In this document: piece after piece, positions 27,736 to 36,626 of the stretch | Position numbering within the stretch: position 1 is the first letter of the stretch | Layout: each line of letters opens with the position of its first letter | NCBI GenBank assembly: GCA_015063185.1 | Contig: SUSY01000002.1 | Coordinates: 1-64,000, forward strand | Direction of reading: 5' to 3' | Length of the DNA stretch: 64,000 bases | Source of the DNA: Thermoplasmata archaeon | GTDB lineage: Archaea; Thermoplasmatota; Thermoplasmata; Methanomassiliicoccales; Methanomethylophilaceae | The notes under the pieces: generated by a model | Database searches by the model: none | Told to the model about the DNA's origin: nothing | The model's input: only the letters and a program-made list of their open reading frames with translations | Translations under genes and position numbers: made by a program

Positions 27736-28809
27736 TTAGGTCATCAATTCATTGAACGTCTCGTCCTTAAGTGCGTTCTTGAGTTCCAATGCTATCCTTG
27801 CACCAGTACTTAATCCAGGATAGATCAGGTCAGCATATGGTGAACCGGAAATGAACGGATTGGAACCTGCAACGATCCTCGTGGAGATCTCGAACACTTT
27901 GAACTCAAGCTTATCTGTGACAACAGTCTCGAGACAGAACGGCCCCCACATTCCTCCAAAGAGCTCATAGGAACGGTTGACGACCTTCTCGGCCATCTCG
28001 AACGCTTTGGGAAGCAAGGACTCCCTGATAACGACTGGAACATTACCAGTGACAACGAAAGAGGGATTGAATCCATATTTCCTCGCATCCTCAATCGATC
28101 CGAGTTTGTACATCTCATCGATGTTGGTCTCATCCCTTCTGTCTATGGACAGGAGTTCGATTGAACCGCCATGCTTGATGCGATAGCCATCGGTCTTGTT
28201 AGGCGCATAGAAGAAGTGCAGGTAGTACCTGGTTCCGAGGCAGTACTCCTGGATGGTGTATGGCTGGGTATTGTCGATGGACATCTTGAAATCTGGATAA
28301 TCCTTGGCGATGAAGAATCCCCTTCCACCCTTGGCTCCATGGTACTTGACCATTACTGGCTCATTGATCTCCCTAGGATCAGCGAAAAGACGGGGCATGG
28401 TAACTCCAGCAGAGGTAATCCATTCCCTCTGCATCCCCCTATCGGACTCCCATCCAAGCACTGCACGGTTCCCGTAGGATGGGACCTCGTAGTTACCAAA
28501 CCTCTCGGGACCCATGTATTCGACGAACGAGCCATGAGGGATCAGAACGACATTCTTCTCGTGAAGTTCGTCAACTCTGGACTCCATGTCCTCGAAATTC
28601 TTGTACCTGATGATCTCATCGGGCTTTGCAAGAGGGAAGGCGTCATAGTATCTCGTATCGTGAGATATCGTGAGACCCAATGTCTTGAAGCCGAGTTTCC
28701 TTGCGCCATGGAAAATCTGCAACGAAGAGTGCGAACACATCGTTGCGAGCGTTATGTCCTCGGGATCATATCCGCTCAGAATAGCATCGATCTTGTTCTT
28801 GGGAACCAT
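27736..28809 (-). CDS. purP: Formate-dependent FAICAR synthetase PurP
   Basis: 357 residues of the archaeal ATP-grasp enzyme that converts AICAR to FAICAR with formate and ATP in purine synthesis. It begins with SGYDPEDITLATMCSHSSLQIFHGARKLGF; YHGAKGGRGFFIAKDYPDF is the ATP-grasp glycine loop, and CLGTRYYLHFFYAP and FEISTRIVAGSNPF are family signatures. A TATA-like CCTTTATAA on the minus strand (28829-28837) lies 24 bp before ATG 28809, so the mRNA is probably leaderless. Confidence 0.93.
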   Translation of the reverse strand: MVPKNKIDAILSGYDPEDITLATMCSHSSLQIFHGARKLGFKTLGLTISHDTRYYDAFPLAKPDEIIRYKNFEDMESRVDELHEKNVVLIPHGSFVEYMGPERFGNYEVPSYGNRAVLGWESDRGMQREWITSAGVTMPRLFADPREINEPVMVKYHGAKGGRGFFIAKDYPDFKMSIDNTQPYTIQEYCLGTRYYLHFFYAPNKTDGYRIKHGGSIELLSIDRRDETNIDEMYKLGSIEDARKYGFNPSFVVTGNVPVVIRESLLPKAFEMAEKVVNRSYELFGGMWGPFCLETVVTDKLEFKVFEISTRIVAGSNPFISGSPYADLIYPGLSTGARIALELKNALKDETFNELMT

Positions 28810-28828
28810 AACGTCTTATTGGTTTCCG

Positions 28829-28837
28829 TTATAAAGG
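28829..28837 (-). promoter_or_regulatory. TATA-like box of purP
   Basis: CCTTTATAA on the minus strand, centred 24 bp before the purP ATG. Confidence 0.55.
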
Positions 28838-28894
28838 TTCTTCGCTGGGTCACACGCACTGCGATTGTATCTTACACATAATTTTCCGCAATAT

Positions 28895-28922
28895 TCATCG
28901 GAAACCCCAGTGGTTCCGATGA
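28895..28922. repeat. Inverted repeat between purP and RPA
   Basis: A perfect 9-bp arm pair TCATCGGAA/TTCCGATGA separated by 10 bp. The 340-bp gap between the divergent purP and RPA genes otherwise holds no supported gene. It may be an operator or an RNA hairpin. Confidence 0.4.
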
Positions 28923-29150
28923 GTATCGGGATCACTTAATGCATAATTGTGACCGTGTCGCCCCTTACTCCGAGTTGCCTGAAAGTGCCAGTGTCAAAAT
29001 TGGTCCGACATGGTAACACCATATGGAAACTATTTACATCTGGCACATCGTCCATAACACACACCTATTGTGCATACGCCGAGGGTTCTAAATACGGACA
29101 TCCCATTGCGAATGACGCTCCGGTAGATCACCTACCAAGGAGGCGAGCCA

Positions 29151-30512
29151 ATGGATACAGAAAAACTAACACCTCTTATCGAAGAACTAAAACAGGTGCT
29201 CCAAGACAAGGCTACGGAAGAAGACATCGTCAAGGAACTCAAGATGTTCCTTGAGGAATATGCCGTAGGTGTGGAACCGGCAAAGCGTGCAATCATCAAG
29301 AAATACGGAGGGTCCGTGCCATCTGCACAGAACACCGGTTTCGTCACAGGCAACGCAGTCTCCAAGAAGATCGGTGAACTCACAGGAATGGAGCAGAACG
29401 TCGATATCCTTGCGAAGATCGTTTTCAGCGAACAGAAGGTCGTAAGGATCAAGGGTGTCGAACGCGAGATCGTATCCGGAATCATCGGAGACAGTACCGG
29501 AACCGCATCCTTCACCGTCTGGGATGGATCCAATCATGGCGACATCGCAAAAGGACAGATCTGGCTCTTCAGAAATGCATACACCAAACGCTGGAACGAC
29601 CGTATCCAGGTCAATATGGGAAAGAACTGCATCTTCAACAAGAAGGACGAACTCGCGGACGACCCATCCATGCAACTTGCCGAGAGGCCCATCTCCTACT
29701 CATCCTCTGTCGCCAAGATTGCGGATCTCAGAGAAGGTATCGGAAACGTCTCCGTCACCGGAAAGATTGTCTCCGTCGAAGCCAGGAACATAACGGTCAA
29801 AGGAGAACCCAGAGTAGTGTTCTCCGGCATCATCGCCGATGAGACTGGAAAGGTACAGTTCTCTGCATGGAACGATTTCGGACTCTCGAGTGGGGACAGT
29901 GTCTCCATCAAGAACGCATACGTCCGCTCGTGGAACGGCATCCCCCAACTCAATTTTGGTGATAAGGCCGAGGTCAACAAGGTCGACGATACGTTCGGTG
30001 ACCTATCCGCTGCATTGGCCAACAGGAAGACGATTGGTGAGATCCTGAAATCCGGCGGAGGAATGGACATCGAGACCTCCGGAACAGTCATAGAATTACA
30101 GAAGAACAGTGGCCTCATCAGGAGGTGCCCCCAATGCAACCGCTCCACCATCAATGGCGAGTGTCAGATGCATGGAACCGTCGAACCTACCGATGATCTG
30201 AGAATGAAGATCACAATCGATGACGGGACCGGCGCAATCAGCGCTATCGTCGGTCGTGAACTTACCGAGAAGCTTACCGCCATCACACTGAACGTAGCAC
30301 TGGATCTCTCCAAGGCTAGAGGCGAGAGCGAGATCATATCCAAATCTATCGCGGAAAGGGTCGTCATGAAACACATCTCCGTGCGTGGTAACGTCATGAA
30401 GAAGGAGGACTACGGACCAATGATGATTGTCAAGGATGCTTCGTTCGATGAGGTAGATGTCAAGAGCGGTGCAGAGGAACTCCTCGCAAAGGTCGAGGAG
30501 GTGATCCAGTGA
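29151..30512 (+). CDS. Replication protein A (ssDNA-binding, multiple OB folds, zinc finger)
   Basis: 453 residues. An N-terminal helical stretch (1-60) is followed by OB folds around 70-165, 180-275 and 300-430. The last contains a zinc finger, CPQCNRSTINGECQMHG (C-x2-C, C-x2-H). The repeated pattern KGVEREIVSGIIGDSTGTASFTVWD and RVVFSGIIADETGKVQFSAWND is typical of euryarchaeal RPA. It coats single-stranded DNA in replication and repair. The strong ribosome binding site AAGGAGG precedes ATG 29151, unlike the leaderless genes nearby. Confidence 0.93.
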   Translation: MDTEKLTPLIEELKQVLQDKATEEDIVKELKMFLEEYAVGVEPAKRAIIKKYGGSVPSAQNTGFVTGNAVSKKIGELTGMEQNVDILAKIVFSEQKVVRIKGVEREIVSGIIGDSTGTASFTVWDGSNHGDIAKGQIWLFRNAYTKRWNDRIQVNMGKNCIFNKKDELADDPSMQLAERPISYSSSVAKIADLREGIGNVSVTGKIVSVEARNITVKGEPRVVFSGIIADETGKVQFSAWNDFGLSSGDSVSIKNAYVRSWNGIPQLNFGDKAEVNKVDDTFGDLSAALANRKTIGEILKSGGGMDIETSGTVIELQKNSGLIRRCPQCNRSTINGECQMHGTVEPTDDLRMKITIDDGTGAISAIVGRELTEKLTAITLNVALDLSKARGESEIISKSIAERVVMKHISVRGNVMKKEDYGPMMIVKDASFDEVDVKSGAEELLAKVEEVIQ

Positions 30513-31462
30513 GCGGAAGGGAAACTGCATGGAGGATATTCGCAAAGGAGCTCAATGCATCCTCCCTAGAGAAGAGGGGAACGGAGGAGATGTCCCCATC
30601 CTATGTGATTACTCCCCTTGGAACCATGGTCAACAGGGTGCTCCTCGCAGGAGTGCTCGTAGAGAAAGAGAATACCGGTACCGAAGAGGAGCCCATGTGG
30701 AGAGCCAGAATACAGGACATCAACGGTAACTTCTTCCTCAATGTCGGAAGATTCCAACCCGAGGCCGCGGCTGCCATGGCCGATTTGGAAGCACCCTCGT
30801 ACGTAGCAGTCATCGGTAAGATCAGGACGTACTCCCCCGAAGAAGGAAAGGTGTATATCTCCATCAGGCCCGAACGCATCGTCCGCATCGAGGAGAAGGA
30901 CAGGAACCTCTGGCTTTTGGAAGCCGCACAATGCATGTGGGACCGTCTCCTCAAGGTACGCGAAGCGGTCAAAGATCCAGAAGCAGGACCCAGTGACCTC
31001 ATAGCGAAGGGATTCACCCAACAGGAGGCCGAGGGAATCTGTATGGCATTGGACCACTATGGAAATCCCGAATCCACCGTATATCTGAAGACGCTTCAGT
31101 CCGCACTAAGGAAATTGCTTCCTGACAACGATGTCGACTTCGGACTTCCCGAGGACATCGGAGAATATCCCGACGAGATGGATGATGAAGTCATGGATAC
31201 CCCCGTCACTCAATCGTCACCAACACCCCAATCCGAACCCACGACAATAAACGACAGTGGAATGGATAAGGAAGAGATCATTCTCGGATTCATCGACAGG
31301 TTGGATCCGGGGGGTTCCGCGAAGGGTGCACCAAGGGATGAGATCGAAAGACTTGCCGCGGAGGAAGGTATCTCAGCCAACGAGGTGGAGGAACTGTCCG
31401 ATTCATTGATGGACAAGGGCCTCATCTATGAACCCAATCTGGGATACCTTAGAAAGATCTGA
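30509..31462 (+). CDS. RPA-associated protein (COG3390 type)
   Basis: 317 residues, starting with GTG at 30509 and overlapping the RPA stop by 4 bp. The N-terminal half is an OB fold (VNRVLLAGVLVEKENTGTEEEPMWRARIQDINGNFFLNVG). The linker around 220-250 is acidic and rich in S, P and T. The C-terminal 60 residues form a winged helix (GAPRDEIERLAAEEGISANEVEELSDSLMDKGLIYEP). Homologues are encoded with RPA and bind it as a second subunit. Confidence 0.88.
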   Translation: MSGRETAWRIFAKELNASSLEKRGTEEMSPSYVITPLGTMVNRVLLAGVLVEKENTGTEEEPMWRARIQDINGNFFLNVGRFQPEAAAAMADLEAPSYVAVIGKIRTYSPEEGKVYISIRPERIVRIEEKDRNLWLLEAAQCMWDRLLKVREAVKDPEAGPSDLIAKGFTQQEAEGICMALDHYGNPESTVYLKTLQSALRKLLPDNDVDFGLPEDIGEYPDEMDDEVMDTPVTQSSPTPQSEPTTINDSGMDKEEIILGFIDRLDPGGSAKGAPRDEIERLAAEEGISANEVEELSDSLMDKGLIYEPNLGYLRKI

Positions 31463-31474
31463 TTTGGGAAAACA

Positions 31475-31489
31475 GGGGCCGAAGGCCCC
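31475..31489 (+). terminator. Terminator of the RPA operon
   Basis: Stem GGGGCC/GGCCCC with loop GAA, followed by ATCTTTCATTGTTTTT, 12 bp after the operon's last stop. Confidence 0.7.
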
Positions 31490-31514
31490 ATCTTTCATTG
31501 TTTTTAAAATTTAA

Positions 31515-32117
31515 TCAATCGGTAAAGAATCTCTTCGACGAATAGATCAGGTACGCGACGAGGAGACCGATAAGCAAAGAGAAGATTCCCGACATGGCTC
31601 CACTGGTAACGGGCGCAAGACAACATCCAATGAAGTACACCACTGCAGAAAGAACGCATAATGCGACCGCGTACTTGTGACCCTTGCGCTTGAAACAAAG
31701 GAATGCACTGATTCCCGCGAGGATTGCGGATACCACACCGGTAAGTCCGAGAACGAACATCTCGTTGAGGAACTGTTCCTTGGTCACAGTGACGCCCAGG
31801 GAATCGTAGAAGATCTCGGAAAGCGTCATACCGGAGGACTCCAACAGGATCTGGTCAAGGGTATCGTACATCTCGGAATTGAAAGTCAACAAAGATGCGG
31901 ACGAAAAGAGTTCCAAAACTGCATAGAGCACCAACATTACGAAAGCAACGAGGAATGCACCGGACATCGGCGTCTTACCCCCATAGTTCGCATAGGAGTG
32001 GTACTGTTGCTGTGCGGCCTCCTGCTTGAGTACGGTACCACACGCAGGACAGTACACTGCATCCGATTTCAGATTCTCCCCGCAATGCGGACAGAATCCG
32101 TAATTCTCATCTACCAT
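31515..32117 (-). CDS. Zinc-ribbon membrane protein of unknown function
   Basis: 200 residues. The N-terminus is a zinc ribbon, CPHCGENLKSDAVYCPACG (residues 8-26), followed by a short linker and about four membrane segments starting near residue 55. The second outside loop contains acidic helical sequence. The start at 32117 has a TATA-like CTTAATATG centred 26 bp upstream, giving a leaderless mRNA. A longer open frame that runs under the GPN gene is not used. The function is unknown. Confidence 0.75.
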   Translation of the reverse strand: MVDENYGFCPHCGENLKSDAVYCPACGTVLKQEAAQQQYHSYANYGGKTPMSGAFLVAFVMLVLYAVLELFSSASLLTFNSEMYDTLDQILLESSGMTLSEIFYDSLGVTVTKEQFLNEMFVLGLTGVVSAILAGISAFLCFKRKGHKYAVALCVLSAVVYFIGCCLAPVTSGAMSGIFSLLIGLLVAYLIYSSKRFFTD

Positions 32118-32138
32118 ACAGAGATAGACATACTGTTC

Positions 32139-32147
32139 CATATTAAG
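32139..32147 (-). promoter_or_regulatory. TATA-like box of the zinc-ribbon membrane gene
   Basis: CTTAATATG on the minus strand, centred 26 bp before ATG 32117; it decides that start. Confidence 0.45.
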
Positions 32148-32198
32148 AGTTACGTACGATTCACAAGAACCATATCCCTGTACGGTATCGGTGAAGAC

Positions 32199-32966
32199 AT
32201 GAGGTTCATCTACTTCGTCGGAACGGCAGGAAGCGGCAAAAGTACATTGGTTCAAGCATACAAGGAATGGCTTGACTACAATGGAATAGACGCAATCACC
32301 GTCAATCTCGATCCGGGAAGTGATATGATCCCATACACTGCCGACATCGATATCAGAGAATGGATCAATCTGCAAGAGGTCATGGATGAATACAATCTCG
32401 GACCCAACGGTGCACAGATTGTCGCGGCGGACCTCATGGCCGTCAATGTCGACAAACTGGTAGATGCAGTCTCTGAATACAAGACAAAGTATGTTCTCAT
32501 CGATACACCCGGGCAACTAGAACTCTTCGCATTCAGAGAGTCGTCCGTAAGACTCGTGGAAGCGTTGGGTAAGAACAAATCCATGATCGTGTACACCTCC
32601 GACCCATTGTTGTACAGAAGCCCCAACGGATTCGTATCCGGAATGATGCTGGGCATGTTGGTACAATACAGACTTCAGCTTCCCATCATCAACCTTCTGA
32701 CAAAATCTGATGTACTTACAGAGGAGGAGAGGGAAAGACTGGTACAGTGGTTCTCTGACCCCAACGCATTGTACGGGGATCTCCTAGATGATGATGCCGA
32801 CCCCACCGGCGTAGTAGGGATGGAACTGTTCAGGACTATGGAGAATGTCGGAGTGTTCGGAGATATGAGGGCCGTATCCGCAAAAGAGGGCGAGGGCATG
32901 GAAGAAATCTATGGTGCCTCACAGCTTTCATTCTTCGGTGGAGAGGATCCAGACGACATAATGTGA
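32199..32966 (+). CDS. GPN-loop GTPase
   Basis: 255 residues. The P-loop GTAGSGKST is at residues 8-16, the family-defining GPN loop occurs in YNLGPNGAQI (about 69), G3 is IDTPGQLELF, and the NKxD-like motif is LTKSDV. Archaeal GPN proteins are homodimers. Eukaryotic relatives assemble RNA polymerases, which is a suggestive but unproved role here. The start at ATG 32199 is set by the P-loop position; the longer frame upstream is not used. Confidence 0.92.
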   Translation: MRFIYFVGTAGSGKSTLVQAYKEWLDYNGIDAITVNLDPGSDMIPYTADIDIREWINLQEVMDEYNLGPNGAQIVAADLMAVNVDKLVDAVSEYKTKYVLIDTPGQLELFAFRESSVRLVEALGKNKSMIVYTSDPLLYRSPNGFVSGMMLGMLVQYRLQLPIINLLTKSDVLTEEERERLVQWFSDPNALYGDLLDDDADPTGVVGMELFRTMENVGVFGDMRAVSAKEGEGMEEIYGASQLSFFGGEDPDDIM

Positions 32967-32993
32967 ACGGTATCAGAACTGTACGAGAGGGTG

Positions 32994-33008
32994 GTGCCCA
33001 TGGGGCAC
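32994..33008. terminator. Terminator between GPN GTPase and PAN
   Basis: Stem GTGCCC/GGGCAC with loop ATG, followed on the plus strand by GATCCTCCCGATTTTTC. It lies between the two convergent genes. Confidence 0.6.
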
Positions 33009-33041
33009 GATCCTCCCGATTTTTCAAAACATTTTACTGGG

Positions 33042-34262
33042 TCATCCGAACATGTGTGTCGGGACCTGCTTTACCTTGTTCCTTCCAGATTCCAGAACCT
33101 TGGTCTTCGCCTTGAGGAAGTCATCCAGGTGAACGATGTCCCTTCCATCCCTGATTGCGAGCATACCTGCTTCAGTACAGATTGATTTGATCTCCGCACC
33201 GGACGCACCATCGGAGATCTCGGCAAGCTTCTTGGGTATGACATCCTCTTCGACATTCATACGTGAGAGGTGTATCTTGAAAATGTCGGAACGAGCATCC
33301 ACATCCGGCAGTCCAACCTCGACGATACGATCGAATCTTCCGGGCCTGAGGAGCGCATCATCCAGGATATCTGGCCTATTGGTGGCTCCGATGATCTTGA
33401 CATTACTCATCGGTGTGAATCCGTCCAATTCGGACAGGAGCTGCATGAGGGTCCTCTGAACCTCACGGTCTCCGGATGTGGTGACATCCAGCCTCTTTGC
33501 ACCGACGGAGTCCAACTCATCGATGAATATGATACTGGGGGCCTTCTCCTTGGCAAGTTCGAACAGCTCACGGACGAGTCTTGCTCCCTCTCCGATATAC
33601 TTCTGTACCAATTCCGAACCGACCAATCTGATGAAGGTCGCATCGGTGGCATTGGCGACGGCCTTTGCCATGAGAGTCTTACCTGTTCCGGGCGGACCTA
33701 CGAGGAGAACCCCCTTAGGCGGTTCGATTCCGACCTTCTCGTAGAGTTCGGGCCTGAGGAGAGGATCCTCGACAGCTTCACGAAGTTCGAGCATCTGGGT
33801 CTTAAGGCCACCAATATCCTCGTAGGTGACCTTGGGCTTCTCCATAATCTCCGCACCACTAACTACTGGATCGAACGGTGAGGGTAGGACCTGCATGAGT
33901 GCCAGAGTCTGTTTGTTGAGCGCTACTCTCGCCCCAACGACGAGATCTTCCGTAGGGCAGTATTCGGATACTGTGACCACAAAGTCCGGTCCGGTCGAAC
34001 TCTTGACGAGCACGCGGTTGTCCGGAAGGAGATCACGGAGCGTCGCGACGATGAGTGGAGGTGCCTTGATCCTTTCAAGTTCACTTCTGAGTCTGGCAAG
34101 GTCCTTCTGAACCCTGTAGAGTTCGCCTTCGGAATGACGCTTGTCGTTCTCTGCGGCCTGGAGGTCCTCCATGAGCCTGACATTCTTCTCTTCGAGACTC
34201 CTGATCTGTTCTCTGAGCTCGAATTCGGTCTCACCTACTCCGGTATTCTCGCTTTCTGTCAC
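33042..34262 (-). CDS. Proteasome-activating nucleotidase PAN
   Basis: About 406 residues. The N-terminal coiled coil (roughly 1-70) is followed by an OB domain and an AAA+ domain with Walker A GPPGTGKT, Walker B IIFIDELDS and the second region of homology ATNRPDILDDALLRPGRFDR. PAN unfolds substrates for the 20S proteasome. The C-terminus is HMFG, so the usual HbYX tail is replaced by M-F-G. The start is GTG: 34262 fits a TATA box centred 27 bp upstream; GTG 34277 would lie upstream of the expected transcript start. Confidence 0.93.
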   Translation of the reverse strand: MTESENTGVGETEFELREQIRSLEEKNVRLMEDLQAAENDKRHSEGELYRVQKDLARLRSELERIKAPPLIVATLRDLLPDNRVLVKSSTGPDFVVTVSEYCPTEDLVVGARVALNKQTLALMQVLPSPFDPVVSGAEIMEKPKVTYEDIGGLKTQMLELREAVEDPLLRPELYEKVGIEPPKGVLLVGPPGTGKTLMAKAVANATDATFIRLVGSELVQKYIGEGARLVRELFELAKEKAPSIIFIDELDSVGAKRLDVTTSGDREVQRTLMQLLSELDGFTPMSNVKIIGATNRPDILDDALLRPGRFDRIVEVGLPDVDARSDIFKIHLSRMNVEEDVIPKKLAEISDGASGAEIKSICTEAGMLAIRDGRDIVHLDDFLKAKTKVLESGRNKVKQVPTHMFG

Positions 34263-34283
34263 GATACACTCTATCACGCACGT

Positions 34284-34294
34284 GGTTTTTAAGG
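34284..34294 (-). promoter_or_regulatory. TATA-like box of PAN
   Basis: CCTTAAAAACC on the minus strand, centred 27 bp before GTG 34262. Confidence 0.5.
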
Positions 34295-34416
34295 CTTAGC
34301 CAAAATACATCCCTCCGACGGATGATTCATGGACACCCTCTCAATGAGCCCAACATCGATTCGAACTCCGCGATAATCGGAAAACGATCGGTCTGGGTCT
34401 CGGAAATCTGTCAAGA

Positions 34417-34424
34417 TTTATATC
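34417..34424 (+). promoter_or_regulatory. TATA-like box of the MBF1 gene
   Basis: TTTATATC is centred about 28 bp before ATG 34448, fitting a leaderless transcript and excluding the longer upstream frame. Confidence 0.55.
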
Positions 34425-34447
34425 CCACATACATCTTAGGATGCCGT

Positions 34448-34948
34448 ATGATATGTGAAATGTGCGGTAAGGACGTGCCTTCCACCAGAACGGTGTACAT
34501 CGAGGGCACCAGCTTGAGCGTCTGTCCTAACTGCGCCAAATTCGGCGATGAGAGCAGGAACGCCAGAGGCAGCGGCGCAGCTGCAGGACCATCCTCCGCG
34601 ATCCTCCAGCAGAGGCTCGAGAGACGCGAGAGGCGTATGAACCCCAAGAACCTCTATGCCGACGGAAGGGACCGTATCCAACTGGTCATCGGATACGGAG
34701 ATGTCATCAAGGAAGCGCGTGAGGCCAAGGGCATGGACATCGAGAAGTTCGCCGCATCCATCGGTGAGAAGAAAGGTATCATCGCCAAAGTGGAGGCGGA
34801 GGACCTGACACCGGACGACAAACTCATCAAGAAGGTCGAGAAGGCCCTCGGAATCAAGCTCACCGAGGTCGTCCAGAGCGGTGGCTCGATCGGTGGAGGA
34901 GTCAACAACAAAACGATGACCCTCGCCAACTTCATCAAGAAAGAGTGA
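34448..34948 (+). CDS. Archaeal MBF1 (multiprotein bridging factor 1)
   Basis: 166 residues. The N-terminal zinc ribbon is CEMCGK...CPNCAK (residues 3-30), the linker is basic, and the C-terminal Xre-type helix-turn-helix is GDVIKEAREAKGMDIEKFAASIGEKKGIIAKVEAEDLTPDDKLIKKVEKALGIKL in segments around 90-145. Archaeal MBF1 binds the small ribosomal subunit, and the zinc ribbon is specific to archaeal members. Confidence 0.92.
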   Translation: MICEMCGKDVPSTRTVYIEGTSLSVCPNCAKFGDESRNARGSGAAAGPSSAILQQRLERRERRMNPKNLYADGRDRIQLVIGYGDVIKEAREAKGMDIEKFAASIGEKKGIIAKVEAEDLTPDDKLIKKVEKALGIKLTEVVQSGGSIGGGVNNKTMTLANFIKKE

Positions 34949-34954
34949 AGAAAC

Positions 34955-35497
34955 TCATTTCCTCCTCACGGACTCGTACACACGGCCCGTGAGGTCGGAT
35001 ACGTCCGCACCGTTGTCCCTGAGGACATAAAGTGCGGCGGCTTCTATGAATATACCCAACTTCCTGGAAAGACTGTTGCTCTGACCCATGAAGTCCTTGC
35101 GTTGCATACCAGCGTCCACCGCCCTCTGCATCAGGATGGGCATCAGGTCCTCTGACGAAGAATCGTCCGCTTTGGGTTCGATCTCCTGGGCCGATTTAGA
35201 TACGGAAGCGGGTGCGAGAGGTACATTTCCTGACACACAGGATGCAACGAGGTCCTTACTCGGCCTGTATGCGACAGGCACATCCACCTCCGATACATCG
35301 AATGCGGCACGGATCATGTCACCGGAACGCTCCAAAAGACCCTGGGACAACATCTCTCTGAGAACGGCCTTAGCATCAGAGTAACTCATCCAACGGAGGT
35401 CCATCGACATTCCCATCAGTATGAGGTTCTCCGTGAAAACCGTCTTTCCCCTGTTACGTACGAACGCACAGAGGCAGAGCTTGAGGTTGTCTTCCAT
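34955..35497 (-). CDS. DUF2240 family protein
   Basis: 180 residues. The N-terminal winged-helix-like part (LCLCAFVRNRGKTVFTENLILMGMSMDLRWMSYSDAKAVLREMLSQGLLER, in segments) matches the DUF2240 pattern I know from haloarchaea. The middle (85-115) is disordered, and the C-terminus is helical. The function is unknown. It converges on MBF1, with stops 6 bp apart. Confidence 0.65.
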   Translation of the reverse strand: MEDNLKLCLCAFVRNRGKTVFTENLILMGMSMDLRWMSYSDAKAVLREMLSQGLLERSGDMIRAAFDVSEVDVPVAYRPSKDLVASCVSGNVPLAPASVSKSAQEIEPKADDSSSEDLMPILMQRAVDAGMQRKDFMGQSNSLSRKLGIFIEAAALYVLRDNGADVSDLTGRVYESVRRK

Positions 35498-35669
35498 GGA
35501 TACCCGAATGAGAGGAACCTATTTGGCTCTTATGTGACATCGACAGATGGGCATGTCGTTGGGGACAGTATGCGTTCATCCTTAGAATATAGGAGAGGAG
35601 AACCCAGAATGGACGAAAGCTTTATAACTAACACCCTAATACCCGAGATTACTCCAAACAGGTGATACG

Positions 35670-35846
35670 ATGAAGTACACTAGATTCGAAAAGGCAAGGA
35701 TTGTCGGCGCCAGGGCACTGCAGATCGCACTCGGTGCACCCATTCTCGTGGATTATCCAGTCGAGATGATCGATCCTGTCGATATCGCTATGTTGGAATA
35801 TGACGAGGAAATCGTTCCGATTTCCGTCAACTATGAAACTAACTGA
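35670..35846 (+). CDS. rpoK: RNA polymerase subunit K (Rpo6)
   Basis: A short 58-residue gene. It begins [19 protein letters not shown], continues GAPILVD, and ends with [18 protein letters not shown], the conserved RpoK/RPB6 core that helps clamp the largest polymerase subunit. The length matches archaeal RpoK (about 57). It is followed 15 bp later by rps2, as in many archaeal ribosomal clusters, though enolase, often between them, is absent here. ATG 35670 lies in GGTGATACGATG. Confidence 0.95.
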   Translation: MKYTRFEKARIVGARALQIALGAPILVDYPVEMIDPVDIAMLEYDEEIVPISVNYETN

Positions 35847-35861
35847 GATTGAGGTTTTGTT

Positions 35862-36473
35862 ATGAGTGAAATGGAGAACACTGATCTTTTGATTGCAGAA
35901 GACACCTACCTTACTTCCGGAGTCCACATCGGTACTCAGCAGAAGAGCGCCGACATGAAGGATTTCATCTACAAGGTCAGGCAGGACGGACTCTACGTCC
36001 TTGATGTTAAGAAGACCGACGAGAGGCTGAGGGCAGCTGCAAAGTTCATCGCACGCTTCGACCCCAAGAGAGTCCTCGTCGTTTCCGCAAGGCAGTACGG
36101 ACAGAAGCCCGCCAGAGAGTTCTCCAAGGCAATCGGCGCACCCACCTACGATGGACGCTTCGTTCCCGGAACACTCACAAACCCCATGAACGCATCCTTC
36201 GTCGAGCCCGAGGTCATCATCTGTACCGACCCCGCAGCCGACAAGCAGGCACTCAAAGAGGCACTCGACATCCAGATCCCCATCATCGCAATGTGCGACG
36301 CGAACAACGAGACCAGGAACGTCGACCTCGTCATCCCCACCAACAACAAGGGAAGGCGCGCACTCGCCTGCATCTACTGGGTCCTCACCAGGCAGGTCCT
36401 CCTCGAGAGGGGCGACCTCAAAGATCCCGCAGACTTCAAGCTCGAGATCGAGGACTTCGAGTCCAAACTCTGA
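35862..36473 (+). CDS. rps2: Small ribosomal subunit protein S2 (uS2)
   Basis: 203 residues, normal for archaeal S2. Landmarks are DTYLTSGVHIGTQQKSADMKDFIY near the start, RFVPGTLTNP, EVIICTDPAADKQALKEAL, and IPIIAMCDANNETRNVDLVIPTNNKGRRAL. It sits between rpoK and MEMO, the usual archaeal context, though a hairpin now separates it from MEMO. Confidence 0.97.
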   Translation: MSEMENTDLLIAEDTYLTSGVHIGTQQKSADMKDFIYKVRQDGLYVLDVKKTDERLRAAAKFIARFDPKRVLVVSARQYGQKPAREFSKAIGAPTYDGRFVPGTLTNPMNASFVEPEVIICTDPAADKQALKEALDIQIPIIAMCDANNETRNVDLVIPTNNKGRRALACIYWVLTRQVLLERGDLKDPADFKLEIEDFESKL

Positions 36474-36502
36474 AAACGCTTACAACCCAATCTCATGTTC
36501 TC

Positions 36503-36524
36503 ACCCCCGGGGAGGCCCGGGGGT
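36503..36524 (+). terminator. Strong GC hairpin after rps2
   Basis: 9-bp stem ACCCCCGGG/CCCGGGGGT with loop GAGG, 30 bp after the rps2 stop. No T-run follows, so it may act as an mRNA 3' end stabiliser rather than a classical terminator. Confidence 0.45.
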
Positions 36525-36594
36525 CGAGGGCTAAAGAATTCTGAAATTTCGGTATGGCGCCGCGGGAGGTTGGCGGTCGCATAACATGCCAATT

Positions 36595-36602
36595 CCTATA
36601 TC
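36595..36602 (+). promoter_or_regulatory. TATA-like box of the MEMO gene
   Basis: CCTATATC is centred about 28 bp before ATG 36627, so MEMO has its own leaderless promoter instead of being read only from rpoK-rps2. Confidence 0.5.
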
Positions 36603-36626
36603 AGATGAGACGCATCCCTACTCATC

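Noticed and set aside
28924..29020. A 24-codon open frame (from ATG at about 28940) in the purP-RPA gap
   Set aside because: No ribosome binding site, no promoter at proper distance and no recognisable peptide.
32118..32516. Extension of the zinc-ribbon membrane protein under the GPN gene
   Set aside because: A TATA-like box 26 bp before 32117 and the zinc ribbon at the protein start support the short form; the extension is antisense to the GTPase P-loop region.
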